A DNA stretch of 64,000 bases from Neokomagataea thailandica NBRC 106555 (lineage in GTDB: Bacteria > Pseudomonadota > Alphaproteobacteria > Acetobacterales > Acetobacteraceae), in the NCBI RefSeq assembly GCF_001598495.1, contig NZ_BCZB01000013.1:31263-95262 (forward strand), given 5' to 3'. Under the pieces are notes generated by a model, which worked only from the letters and a program-made list of their open reading frames with translations, was not told the origin of the DNA and ran no database searches. Below are positions 1 to 9,083 of this stretch, piece by piece. The translations under genes were made by a program, and so were the position numbers. Each line of letters begins with the position of its first letter. Position 1 is the first letter of the stretch.

Positions 1-1363
1 GGTAGGTGCGCAAGCGTTCTAATGAGGCTGATCCACTTCCGAAATTATCAAGCGCGATGCGGACACCCAAAGCACGGACACGAGCTAATTCACGGAATAG
101 AATATGCTCAGGGGCTAAGGCAGAGCGTTCGGATATTTCGATTTGTAGTCTTTGTGGGGCGAGGCCCGTTTCCTCTAATACTGTGCTGACAGTGTGGGAA
201 AGGCGTTCATTTATGATCCATGTGGGGGAGATATTGACACAGACGCGGTGTGTTGTGTTCCATTGGCTGCCTACGCTGCAGGCTTCACGCAAGGCCCAAC
301 GGTCTAATTGTTCAATCAGGCCGTTTTTTTCTGCATTTTGAATGAAGAGTAGTGGTGAGACTTCGCCAAAATGCGGACGGTTCCACCGTAATAGGGCTTC
401 CCGGCCAATAATTTTATGTGTTTTGAGGTCTATAATCGGCATCCAGCGTAAGAACAACGCATTGGTTGTGATCGCGTAGGAGAGGTCTTGTTCTAGGGTT
501 TTGGAAGCATGGTAGCGTTGTGTCAGTTCGGTGGTGGCGCGTGTATTATGCCCGCCGCCAGTCATTTGGGCTTGGGTGAGTGCTGCAGTTGTAGAGAGGA
601 GGAGGGTATCAGAGGTGTTGCCGTCTTCGGGGAAGATGCTCCAACCCATTGAAAGAGTGAAGCTGATGGAGTGCCCGTCGAGAACAATCGGGTCGGTGGT
701 TAAATGTTGAACCGCATTGATTAAATGCTGTGTGCCGATGGCAGATGTTCCTGTGGGGGTAATGATGATGAATTGTCCCCCTCCAAACCCTCCGAAAAAG
801 CTGTCTTTGGGAAGTAAATCCTGAATACGGCTGATGAGAGTATTGAGGACTTTATCAGCGATATCCCATCCATGATTGTGATTGATATGGTGAAGCTGGT
901 CTAGGGCAAGCAGAATGGTGCCGAAGTGGTTTTTGCGGCTTTGGTATGAGATCTGTTCGATATGTTCAGAAAGGGCCTCGTAACTTGCGGCACGATTGGC
1001 AAAAGGGCGTTTACGGTGTGCGGAGGGTGAGCGCAGAAGATGGATGAGGTCTTTGAGCGCTGATTGTATGTGAACGGTTAATGCTTGGCCTGAGTGGTGG
1101 CGTATAACGATGAGTTCGCAGCGTTCGGGACTAATAGGAAAGAGCGTTATTCCGGGTTCGCGGGCGAGGGCATCAGGGGCAACGGAAAACTGAGCGAGGA
1201 GCGTTTGGAAGTCAAAAGAGGCGTCAGGGTGAGGCGTGATGCGCTTGGAAGAAATATCAAGGCGAGGATAAAGAATGGCGCATTCGGTTGTTTCCGCAAG
1301 GGTACTGACGAGGCGTAACAAAGAGAGGTAAAATTGTCGGTCTTGGTCGGTTCGGAAACTCAT
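1..1363 (-). CDS. GGDEF/EAL domain signalling protein, 3' end off the window
   Basis: This reading frame is open from an ATG at 1363 to the left edge, so about 454 residues are visible and the C-terminal part of the EAL domain is missing. Residues 1 to about 130 match no domain I recognise. A GGDEF-like domain follows, but its signature at residues 194-198 reads GGGQF instead of GGDEF, so cyclase activity is unlikely. The EAL domain keeps its signature (REALLRW, Glu near residue 322), an NIS motif and an EISE motif. The metal-binding DDFG motif at the window edge reads DNFG, which may lower or abolish phosphodiesterase activity. A GGAG ribosome binding site lies just upstream. The family makes, degrades or senses cyclic-di-GMP. 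This copy could be a weak phosphodiesterase or a sensor. There is no transmembrane segment in the visible part, so it is probably cytosolic. Confidence 0.85.
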   Translation of the reverse strand, partial: MSFRTDQDRQFYLSLLRLVSTLAETTECAILYPRLDISSKRITPHPDASFDFQTLLAQFSVAPDALAREPGITLFPISPERCELIVIRHHSGQALTVHIQSALKDLIHLLRSPSAHRKRPFANRAASYEALSEHIEQISYQSRKNHFGTILLALDQLHHINHNHGWDIADKVLNTLISRIQDLLPKDSFFGGFGGGQFIIITPTGTSAIGTQHLINAVQHLTTDPIVLDGHSISFTLSMGWSIFPEDGNTSDTLLLSTTAALTQAQMTGGGHNTRATTELTQRYHASKTLEQDLSYAITTNALFLRWMPIIDLKTHKIIGREALLRWNRPHFGEVSPLLFIQNAEKNGLIEQLDRWALREACSVGSQWNTTHRVCVNISPTWIINERLSHTVSTVLEETGLAPQRLQIEISERSALAPEHILFRELARVRALGVRIALDNFGSGSASLERLRTY

Positions 1364-1422
1364 GGGGGCTCCAAATTGGGGCTGTTTATGGTCGGTTGAT
1401 CGATAATATTGGTTGGTAATTG

Positions 1423-3519
1423 TTAGCCTGAAATAAGAAGTCGCTCGGGTTTGTCGCGTTTGAAGAAACGTAGAAGCGTTTGGAGCGCAGGTCCACGGCC
1501 CTTTTCAAGGTTGGGATTGCGTGTCACTTCGCGCTCGCTGTCTTGGCGCATAGCATGAGCGAGCGGGGCGATGCGGCGGCCATGCGCTAATCGGAGGCCC
1601 GGTAGGCCAGATTGCCGGTGTCCGGCGAGGTCACCGCCACCGCGTAATCGGTAATCTTCATCTGCGATGACAAAGCCGTCTGTTGTATCGCGCATGAGGC
1701 TAAGGCGTTGCTGGGCGTTGGATGAGAGTTCATCATCATGGAGCAGTAGGCAGAAAGACTGTTTTGCACCACGTCCGACACGCCCACGCAATTGGTGCAG
1801 TTGTGCGAGGCCGAAGCGTTCAGCATGTTCAATGACCATGATGGAGGCATTCGGGATGTCGACGCCTACTTCAATAACGGTAGTGGCCACGAGCAGGCGT
1901 GTTTTTCCTGTGCGGAAGGCATCAAGTGCGGTCTGTCTGACCGTGATGTCTTGTCGGCCATGGGCAAGGCCGATGGTGTCTGGGCCAAAAATATCACACA
2001 ACATGGCCCATCGTTCTTCGGCTGCGGCGGCGGATGCAGTTTCGCTATTTTCAATGAGCGGGCAGACCCAGAAAATTTGTGCATTAGCGGCAAGGGCGCG
2101 TTTTACAGCATTGATAATATCGCCCAGTGCACTCATGCGGTGCAACGTTGAACGAATGGGCTGTCGGCCTTTTGGTTTGCTGTCTAGCTTGCTTACGCTC
2201 ATTTCACCCCATTCCATAAGTTGTAATGTGCGGGGGATGGGGGTGGCGGTCATGACGAGGATGTCGGTGGCGTGGCCCTTATTGCTTAGCGCCATACGTT
2301 GTTCGACGCCAAAGCGGTGCTGTTCATCAATGACGGCAAGGCCGAGATTGGCGAAGAGTACGTTTTCTTGGAACAGGGCGTGGGTGCCTATGATCAGTTT
2401 GGCCTCACCGCTAGCAATGGCAGAGAGTACCTGTTTACGGGCGCTGCCTTGGATGTTGCCGCTGAGATAGATGCAGGGTGCGGGGCAGAGGTGAGAGATG
2501 GTTTCGTAATGTTGGCGGGCGAGAATCTCGGTGGGAGCCATGAGGGCAGCTTGCGCGCCAGATTCAACCGCTTGCAGCATGGCGTGCATAGCCACGAAGG
2601 TTTTACCTGCGCCGACATCCCCTTGTAGGAGGCGCATCATCGGGGTGGGGTTAGCCATGTCTTGGGTGATGTCGGCAATGGCGTTGCGCTGGGCCTCTGT
2701 GGGCGGATGGCCGAATTTCTCTTGTAATTGCTTTTGTAGGATTCCCGTGCCGGGGCGGCTTTGTCCGGGGCGTGCTTTGGCTTGGTGGCGGGCGAGCGCG
2801 ATGCAGAGTTGATCGGCGAGGATTTCATCCGCAGCGAGGCGGGTACGGGCGCGCTCTAGGGTTGCATGCCAGAGGATGGGGTCTGCATCAGGGGTTTTGT
2901 TGGGGGCTTGAAGTGTGTGCAGAGCTTCCGTGAAGGATGGCCAGCGCCGCCGGGCGACGAGCGTAGGGTCATGCCATTCCGGAATGTCCGATAAAAGCGC
3001 GAGCGCAGCTCGCATTGCTTTGGCAACGGTGCCTTGGAACAAGCCTGCGGTGAGGGGCCAGACGGGCTCTAATGTGGGGATACGCCAGTGCTCTTCGGGT
3101 GTGACGAGGTGATCAGGCGGCGTCAGGGTGAGCTGGTTATTGAAAACACTGACACGGCCTGAGGTGAGGAGTTCTGTACCCGGAGTGCATTTTGGGATGC
3201 TGCGTTTTTGGAAGAAAACGAGGTCTAATGTGCCGGTACCATCTGTGGTGTGCAGGACCGTGGGTTGGCCAGGCCGCGCTGGATCCCGACGGGAGATGAC
3301 ACGGATTTTGGTGGTGATGACGGAGCCGAGTTCACGGGTTGCTGCTTCGGCGAGTGTAATGGGCGTACCCCGGTCAATGATGCGTTCAGGCACGGTGAAT
3401 AGTAGGTCTAAAACGCGTGGGCCGGTGGCAATTTTTTCGAGTAGTTTGCTGTGACGTGGCCCAATACCCGGGAGGCTGTCGAGGGGGGCATCTAATGCTG
3501 GGATCGCGTCGCGTGTCAC
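1423..3519 (-). CDS. recG: ATP-dependent DNA helicase RecG
   Basis: RecG is a monomeric superfamily 2 helicase that remodels stalled replication forks and branch-migrates recombination intermediates. The 698 residues are normal for the family. The N-terminal wedge/OB domain begins with a helix-hairpin-like LPGIGP stretch (residues 15-20). Walker A is GDVGAGKT at about 300-307, the Walker B/DEAH-type box is DEQH at about 398-401, a TATPIPRT motif follows, and GRVGRG marks the second helicase lobe. The start is a GTG at 3519, with an upstream in-frame stop and no ATG nearby. It is divergent from mfd with only 53 bases between the two starts, so their promoters must overlap or lie inside the genes. 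Confidence 0.97.
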   Translation of the reverse strand: MTRDAIPALDAPLDSLPGIGPRHSKLLEKIATGPRVLDLLFTVPERIIDRGTPITLAEAATRELGSVITTKIRVISRRDPARPGQPTVLHTTDGTGTLDLVFFQKRSIPKCTPGTELLTSGRVSVFNNQLTLTPPDHLVTPEEHWRIPTLEPVWPLTAGLFQGTVAKAMRAALALLSDIPEWHDPTLVARRRWPSFTEALHTLQAPNKTPDADPILWHATLERARTRLAADEILADQLCIALARHQAKARPGQSRPGTGILQKQLQEKFGHPPTEAQRNAIADITQDMANPTPMMRLLQGDVGAGKTFVAMHAMLQAVESGAQAALMAPTEILARQHYETISHLCPAPCIYLSGNIQGSARKQVLSAIASGEAKLIIGTHALFQENVLFANLGLAVIDEQHRFGVEQRMALSNKGHATDILVMTATPIPRTLQLMEWGEMSVSKLDSKPKGRQPIRSTLHRMSALGDIINAVKRALAANAQIFWVCPLIENSETASAAAAEERWAMLCDIFGPDTIGLAHGRQDITVRQTALDAFRTGKTRLLVATTVIEVGVDIPNASIMVIEHAERFGLAQLHQLRGRVGRGAKQSFCLLLHDDELSSNAQQRLSLMRDTTDGFVIADEDYRLRGGGDLAGHRQSGLPGLRLAHGRRIAPLAHAMRQDSEREVTRNPNLEKGRGPALQTLLRFFKRDKPERLLISG

Positions 3520-3572
3520 GGGAATGTCTGGGCCTTCAGAAGATGAGAGCGCTGGTATAGAGTAGGATCAGC

Positions 3573-6500
3573 ATGGAACAAAACGAAACCAAGAATCGCG
3601 AAACCGCTGCCGCATTCGGCCCGGTTGTGTGGGGTGTGCCAGATGGGAGCGTGGCGTTTTTGCTGCGTCAGCGTCTGGCTGAGCATGAAGGGCCATTGCT
3701 GCATGTGGCGCGCGATGATGCGTCCGTAGCGGCTTTGGCGGATATGCTGGCGTGGTTGATGCCAGAGGTGGAGGTACTGAAGCTGCCCGCTTGGGACTGT
3801 CTGCCTTATGACCGCGTATCTCCCAATCCTGCGATTGTTGCGGAGCGAGTTGGTACGTTGTGCCGTTTGCTGGAGCCGACGAAAGCCCGGCGCATTGTGC
3901 TGACAACGGTACATGCCATGGTGCAGCGTATGCCGCCAAAGGCCGCTTTTGCTGGGCAGTCGATTAATGTGGCAGAAGGCGAAAGCCTTGATCAGGGGTT
4001 ATTGATCGAACTCTTGGTGGCGAGTGGTTACACCCGGACAGATACCGTGATGGAGCCCGGCGAGTTTGCAACGCGTGGCGGTATTTTTGATCTCTTCCCG
4101 TCTGGCGCGGCTGAGCCGGTGCGGTTGGATTTGTTCGGCGATGAAGTTGAAAATATCCGCAATTTTGATGTGGGTACGCAGCGTTCAACCCAGACATTAA
4201 AGCGTTTTGTTTTGCGGCCTGTGGCTGAATTTGCGCTCACGGCAGAAAATATCAGCCACTTCCGCACGGGGTGGCGGGATAGTTTCGGCAGTGGTGCCGC
4301 GAGTGATGTTGTGTATGCCCATGTGTCGGAAGGGCGGAGGCATCCGGGGCTAGAGCATTATTTGCCGCTTTTCTACGATACGCATGATCAGCATATGGCC
4401 ACGGTGTTGGACTATATGCCGGGTGCGGCAGTCAGTTTTGAAGCGCAGATGCCGGATGTGCTGCGGGCGCGGTTTGAAATGATCACGGATCATTATGAAG
4501 CGCGCCGTGTCCCGGTGCGTGAGGGGGAAACACCGTACCGGGCGTTGCCGCCGCATCGTTTGTATCTGAACCAGCATAGTTGGGATGCGATGCTGGCCGG
4601 TGTGCCTGCCGTGATGCTCAATAGTTTTGCCAAGCCGGATCTCGGGGCGGGTGTTGATGCTGGCGGGCGCCCTGGTGCGTTGTTTGCGCGGGCAAAAGAT
4701 GGTTCGCGTGATGGTGTTTTTGAAGCGTTTGGTCAGCAGGTTAAAGACTGGGCAGAGCAAGGGCGGCGTACTTACGTCACCGCGTGGAGCCGTGGATCAC
4801 GGGACCGTATCGCGCATTTGCTAAAAGAGCATGGTGTTGCCGTTGCAGAGTATGAAGACTGGCCATCAGCGGCGTCTTTACCCAAAGGCACGGTTGGCTT
4901 GTTGGTGTTGGGGCTGGAACGTGGATTTGTTCTGGACCGTTTGTGCTTTGTGTCCGAGCAAGATTTGCTGGGAGAGCGCATTGCACGTCCGCCACGCCGG
5001 AAGAAGCGTGGTGAACAGTTTATCTCTCAGATTGGGGAGATTGCTGAGGGAGACCTCGTTGTTCACCATGAGTACGGCATTGGGCGGTATGCGGGGCTAG
5101 AGACGGTTACGGAAGGCCGTGTCGCGCATGATTACCTCTCTATTTCGTATGATGGTGAGCAGCGGCTTTTACTGCCGGTTGAAAACATTGATTTGCTGAG
5201 CCGTTTTGGCTCTGAGCAAACGGGTGTGCAGCTTGATCGGTTGGGTGGAACGTCTTGGCAGGACCGAAAAGCCAAGATGAAATCCCGCATCCGCGTTATG
5301 GCGGGTGAGTTGATCCGAACTGCTGCGGCGCGTGCCTTGCGGGAGGCACCAACTTTGGCTCCGGCGGAAGGGCTGTGGGATGAGTTTTGTGCGCGTTTTC
5401 CGTATGTGGAAACGGAAGATCAGTCCCGTGCGATTGCGGATGTTCTAGAAGATATGAGCGCCGGGCGGCCGATGGACCGCTTGGTGTGTGGTGATGTTGG
5501 CTTTGGTAAAACCGAGGTTGCCTTGCGTGCGGCGTTTGTCGCGGCTTTGTCTGGAATGCAGGTTGCTGTTGTTGTTCCGACGACGCTTCTGGCACGCCAA
5601 CATTTCCGTAGCTTTAGCGCGCGCTTTGAGGGGCTTCCGGTTCGTATTGCGCAGTTATCGCGTTTGGTGACGGCTAAGGAAGCGACCAAGGTCCGTGAAG
5701 AACTCGCAGGCGGACAGATCGACATTGTTGTGGGCACGCATGCGCTCCTTGCCAAGACGGTGGGTTTTGATCGTCTGGGTTTGCTGATCATTGATGAAGA
5801 ACAGCATTTTGGCGTGTCCCATAAGGAAAAACTTAAAGCGTTGCGGGAAGATGTCCATGTTCTGACACTTTCTGCGACGCCGCTGCCACGGACATTGCAG
5901 CTTTCTTTGTCTGGCGTGCGTGAGATGAGTTTGATCGCGACGCCGCCGACAGATCGGTTGGCAGTACGGACGTTTATCACGCCGTTTGATAGCGTGATGA
6001 TCCGTGAGGCGATCCAGCGTGAGCGTTTCCGTGGTGGGCAAGTATTCTGCGTCTTGCCGCGCTTGGCGGATTTGGACCGTATGGCGGAGCGCCTGGCTGA
6101 GATCGTGCCGGATGCAAAGGTTGTGCAAGCACATGGCCGTCTAACGCCGACGGAACTTGAACGGGTCATGACGGAATTTGCGGATGGCCGTTATGACATT
6201 TTGCTCTCCACGAATATCGTGGAAAGTGGGCTCGATATGCCCAGCGTGAATACGATTATTATTCACCGGGCTGATATGTTTGGTCTTGGGCAGTTGTATC
6301 AGCTGCGCGGGCGTGTTGGGCGTGGAAAGCAGCGTGGTTATGCGTATTTGACTTGGCCACAGACGAATTCTCTTTCGGCCGCGTCTCAAAAGCGTTTGGA
6401 GATTATGCAAACGCTTGATTCTCTGGGGGCAGGATTCACTTTAGCTTCGCATGATTTGGATCTGCGAGGGGCAGGGAACCTGTTAGGGGATGAGCAGTCC

Positions 6501-7064
6501 GGGCATATTAAAGAAGTCGGGATTGAGTTGTACCAGCAGATGCTGGAAGATGCGGTCTTGGATATGCGCCGAGAGCGTGGACGCCGGGCAGAAGAAGACG
6601 ATACAGACTGGACGCCGCATATTATTCTTGGCTTGCCCGTTCTGATTCCAGAAACATACGTGAAAGACCTGCCCGTACGGTTGGGGCTGTATCGTCGTAT
6701 CGCTGCGTTGCAGAACGAAGATGAAGTTGAAGCCATGCGCGCGGAGCTGATTGATCGCTTCGGTAAAATGCCGGGTGAGGTCGGGAATCTCTTGGATGTG
6801 GTTCTGATTAAGCGTGCGTGCCGTGAGGCCGGTGTTGAGCGTTTGGAGACGGGGCCTAAGGGCATGGTCTTACAGTTCCGTCGGAATCGCTTCCGTAATC
6901 CAACAGGGCTTTTGGACTGGGTGGCACGCAAGAAGGATGCTGGGGTGAAAATACGCCCGGATCAGAAGCTTGCTGTTATCCGTGAGATGACGAATGCTAA
7001 GCGTATTGGTTACGCGAAGCAGGTGACCGGTGTTCTGTGTAAATTGGTACGGAAGGCCAGCTAG
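3573..7064 (+). CDS. mfd: transcription-repair coupling factor Mfd
   Basis: Mfd pushes stalled RNA polymerase off damaged template and recruits UvrA for nucleotide excision repair. The 1163 residues are the full family length. In order there are a UvrB-like N-terminal region, a CarD-like RNA polymerase interaction domain (around residues 490-560, containing GDLVVHHEYGIGRY), and RecG-like helicase lobes with Walker A GDVGFGKT near 640 and DEEQH near 742. A TATP-type motif (SATPLPRT), GRVGRG and the TRCF C-terminal domain follow. The ATG at 3573 has AGGA a few bases upstream. It is divergent from recG. In many alphaproteobacteria sdhE sits between these two genes, but here there is no room for it. 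Confidence 0.97.
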   Translation: MEQNETKNRETAAAFGPVVWGVPDGSVAFLLRQRLAEHEGPLLHVARDDASVAALADMLAWLMPEVEVLKLPAWDCLPYDRVSPNPAIVAERVGTLCRLLEPTKARRIVLTTVHAMVQRMPPKAAFAGQSINVAEGESLDQGLLIELLVASGYTRTDTVMEPGEFATRGGIFDLFPSGAAEPVRLDLFGDEVENIRNFDVGTQRSTQTLKRFVLRPVAEFALTAENISHFRTGWRDSFGSGAASDVVYAHVSEGRRHPGLEHYLPLFYDTHDQHMATVLDYMPGAAVSFEAQMPDVLRARFEMITDHYEARRVPVREGETPYRALPPHRLYLNQHSWDAMLAGVPAVMLNSFAKPDLGAGVDAGGRPGALFARAKDGSRDGVFEAFGQQVKDWAEQGRRTYVTAWSRGSRDRIAHLLKEHGVAVAEYEDWPSAASLPKGTVGLLVLGLERGFVLDRLCFVSEQDLLGERIARPPRRKKRGEQFISQIGEIAEGDLVVHHEYGIGRYAGLETVTEGRVAHDYLSISYDGEQRLLLPVENIDLLSRFGSEQTGVQLDRLGGTSWQDRKAKMKSRIRVMAGELIRTAAARALREAPTLAPAEGLWDEFCARFPYVETEDQSRAIADVLEDMSAGRPMDRLVCGDVGFGKTEVALRAAFVAALSGMQVAVVVPTTLLARQHFRSFSARFEGLPVRIAQLSRLVTAKEATKVREELAGGQIDIVVGTHALLAKTVGFDRLGLLIIDEEQHFGVSHKEKLKALREDVHVLTLSATPLPRTLQLSLSGVREMSLIATPPTDRLAVRTFITPFDSVMIREAIQRERFRGGQVFCVLPRLADLDRMAERLAEIVPDAKVVQAHGRLTPTELERVMTEFADGRYDILLSTNIVESGLDMPSVNTIIIHRADMFGLGQLYQLRGRVGRGKQRGYAYLTWPQTNSLSAASQKRLEIMQTLDSLGAGFTLASHDLDLRGAGNLLGDEQSGHIKEVGIELYQQMLEDAVLDMRRERGRRAEEDDTDWTPHIILGLPVLIPETYVKDLPVRLGLYRRIAALQNEDEVEAMRAELIDRFGKMPGEVGNLLDVVLIKRACREAGVERLETGPKGMVLQFRRNRFRNPTGLLDWVARKKDAGVKIRPDQKLAVIREMTNAKRIGYAKQVTGVLCKLVRKAS

Positions 7065-7129
7065 AGAAGGGGGGCCGTTAGGGGGGGGGCAGGTGCTGTT
7101 TGCATGCTGCTGGCAAAGAGATTCAAGTC

Positions 7130-8125
7130 CTAGAACGCACCGGAGAGAGGCGGGTCATCAGAGAAAAAAGCCTTTGGCTCGGCCAGTTTTGTCAAATCTT
7201 CTAGTGGTAGATGTAACAGATAAGGCTCTTCCCAGTGCGTATTGGGCTGAGGGTTTGTAAGGCTGGCAATAAGGTAATGGGCTGTTGTAAGGCGGCTCTG
7301 CCCTTGCCATTCGGTAAACCCTGACGGAACAACACGTGGATCAAGTGTGCAGTCGATATAGGCTACGCTGGCGTAATCTCGCCATGGGCGACCAAGGCTT
7401 ATATGCTGCACGGCGGGGTCTGCTTGGATTGAGCAGTTATGGAAGACATAGCCGCTCAAATGTTCTGGAAATGTTCTTCCTTGCGCCGTGATGGTAACGG
7501 TTGGGCGTGCTACGCCATGCAGAGTGCAGTGTTCGAAATACGCACGGGCATCACCAAAAATAAAATCTACTGCACCGTCTATGACATCATCTTGATAGTA
7601 TTGCCGTGCGGGGTTGCATGATCCGTGCAGGTTACAGCCATGACTGCCTGCAAAGAGCGTGTCTTGATAGCTAATTAAGTGCAAAGAGAGGAAGAACTGA
7701 CGGTCGCCCGTGGCAGATAACGCGACGGCTTGTGCCCCTTGAGTAATATCCGGGTGATCATCGTGAAAATGGTTAGCAATTGTGAGGTTACGGAGTGTGA
7801 TACCGTCAGCTTCTGCAAAAACAGTGGCGGAACGTGATGTGCCACCTGTTTGATCAGCACTTTGACTGCTTTCAATACGCACGTCAGCGGGGGTACGGCC
7901 TTCTCCCTGCACCTGTAAGCCGGGGGTGCTGATGTGGAGGACTTCATGGTACAGGCCCGGCGCGATGAGAATCGTCGCATTTTCGGGAGCCGCGTCTAGA
8001 GCATCTTGAATATGCGTGTAGGGCTGCCCTGTACCGACATGGAGTATCGGACTTGCACAGAATGCGAGCGGTACGCTGTTACACGACAAGAGCGCGATAC
8101 CGAGCAGGGCAGCTTTATGTGTCAT
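7130..8125 (-). CDS. secreted pectinesterase (pectin methylesterase, CE8)
   Basis: The 331-residue protein starts with a signal peptide (about residues 1-24, ending AFCA) and is expected to leave the cytoplasm. The CE8 family signatures are present in order: GLYHE (57-61), QAVAL (132-136), QDTL (154-157), DFIFG (187-191) and LGRPW (244-248). The two aspartates D155 and D187 and the arginine R246 match the known catalytic residues of right-handed beta-helix pectin methylesterases, which remove methanol from pectin. The gene follows the secreted protein at 8135-8989 by 9 bases on the same strand and probably shares its transcript. It is convergent with mfd. No pectate lyase or polygalacturonase is visible nearby. 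Family assignment is firm; the physiological role (plant, fruit or pollen pectin) is inference. Confidence 0.93.
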   Translation of the reverse strand: MTHKAALLGIALLSCNSVPLAFCASPILHVGTGQPYTHIQDALDAAPENATILIAPGLYHEVLHISTPGLQVQGEGRTPADVRIESSQSADQTGGTSRSATVFAEADGITLRNLTIANHFHDDHPDITQGAQAVALSATGDRQFFLSLHLISYQDTLFAGSHGCNLHGSCNPARQYYQDDVIDGAVDFIFGDARAYFEHCTLHGVARPTVTITAQGRTFPEHLSGYVFHNCSIQADPAVQHISLGRPWRDYASVAYIDCTLDPRVVPSGFTEWQGQSRLTTAHYLIASLTNPQPNTHWEEPYLLHLPLEDLTKLAEPKAFFSDDPPLSGAF

Positions 8126-8134
8126 GATGGTTCG

Positions 8135-8989
8135 TTAATGTGTTGGCAGGGGTAGGGGAACATTATTAATTGTGGCCACTCCATTATGCAGACCAATGTC
8201 CCATTCAGTGGTGTTGCCATTGGCGCGCCCCATTAGGCGAGCGATGGTGAGGGCCGTTGTAACGCGCGCAGGTGCTGTTTGCCGGAGTTGCCCCAGCAGG
8301 TCATCAACATTGGTCAGGCTGATATGCAGGTCCACAGTCGAGGCCAGGGGATTAGTGGTCGTTTGGACCGTGCCTGTCCCGGTGAGAGCATTGGTCCCAT
8401 TCGTCGCATGGAGGCTGTTAATGGTGATGAACGGGGTGGAGGTATGGCTTTGGATACTCAGATCAGTGGTGAGTTGTGAAGGTATAAGGGTAGTGGTGGA
8501 ATCTTTGACGCCTTCTAGTGCAATTTGCGCATGAATGTTCTTGTTATGTTCGCTTTCAGTGAGTGTTAGATCGTTGATGTTGATCGTGTGGTGCGCGTTG
8601 GTGATGAGCGTGTTGTGCCAATGTGCGCTGAGTGAGCCATGTGGGGTTGGTAGATTAAGATGGCATGATGCGCTGGGCTTGCCTTGGACTAGGCTTAAAG
8701 CGGCAAAAGCTGTCGCTGCGTTGAGCGTTTCTAGCTCTGCGGAAGAGAGGGTATTGTCCGTGTCATTAACGCGCACGGCCCCTGTCGTGAGGGTAGCGCC
8801 GGTTCTTGTGAGAGAGGCATGGAGAGATGAGGCTGTAAAACCATGTGCGCTTCGTTGTGGAGCCTCCAAATGATACGTGAAGCATGTATCTGGTAAGGAC
8901 GGCAGCGTTTCAGCATGAAGATGTGGCATGCCTATGGCTGCGGTTAAGCTTAAAGCGCTGCATAGAAGGGTAGCGGTATAGCGTGGCAT
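8135..8989 (-). CDS. unrecognised secreted protein upstream of pectinesterase
   Basis: I do not recognise the family of this 284-residue protein. It opens with a clear signal peptide (hydrophobic stretch at about residues 7-20, likely cleavage after LHA) and is otherwise without membrane segments. The body is rich in Thr, Asn, His and Leu and has alternating patterns typical of beta-strand proteins. Internal cysteines are few (one near residue 36 and one in the SCHLN segment near residue 108) and might form a disulfide. The pectinesterase start lies 9 bases past its stop, so the two are likely cotranscribed. It is divergent from the DUF1217 gene, with a 94-base gap holding both promoters. It could be a periplasmic or outer-surface protein. 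No function is proposed. Confidence 0.75.
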   Translation of the reverse strand: MPRYTATLLCSALSLTAAIGMPHLHAETLPSLPDTCFTYHLEAPQRSAHGFTASSLHASLTRTGATLTTGAVRVNDTDNTLSSAELETLNAATAFAALSLVQGKPSASCHLNLPTPHGSLSAHWHNTLITNAHHTININDLTLTESEHNKNIHAQIALEGVKDSTTTLIPSQLTTDLSIQSHTSTPFITINSLHATNGTNALTGTGTVQTTTNPLASTVDLHISLTNVDDLLGQLRQTAPARVTTALTIARLMGRANGNTTEWDIGLHNGVATINNVPLPLPTH

Positions 8990-9083
8990 AAAGGCTCACT
9001 TTTCGGAGGTAATGTATCATTAGGATTATCTTAGGAATTGGGCTGTAGGAAGGCAGAAGAGTGTGTTTTGTGGATGAGGGCGT

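Noticed and set aside
1667..2470. 267-codon frame antisense to recG
   Set aside because: It is a shadow of a strongly supported helicase gene; composition is Arg/Ser-rich and has no domain.
5420..6169. 249-codon frame antisense to mfd
   Set aside because: It lies opposite the mfd helicase motifs and has the typical Arg/Ser-rich composition of an antisense frame.
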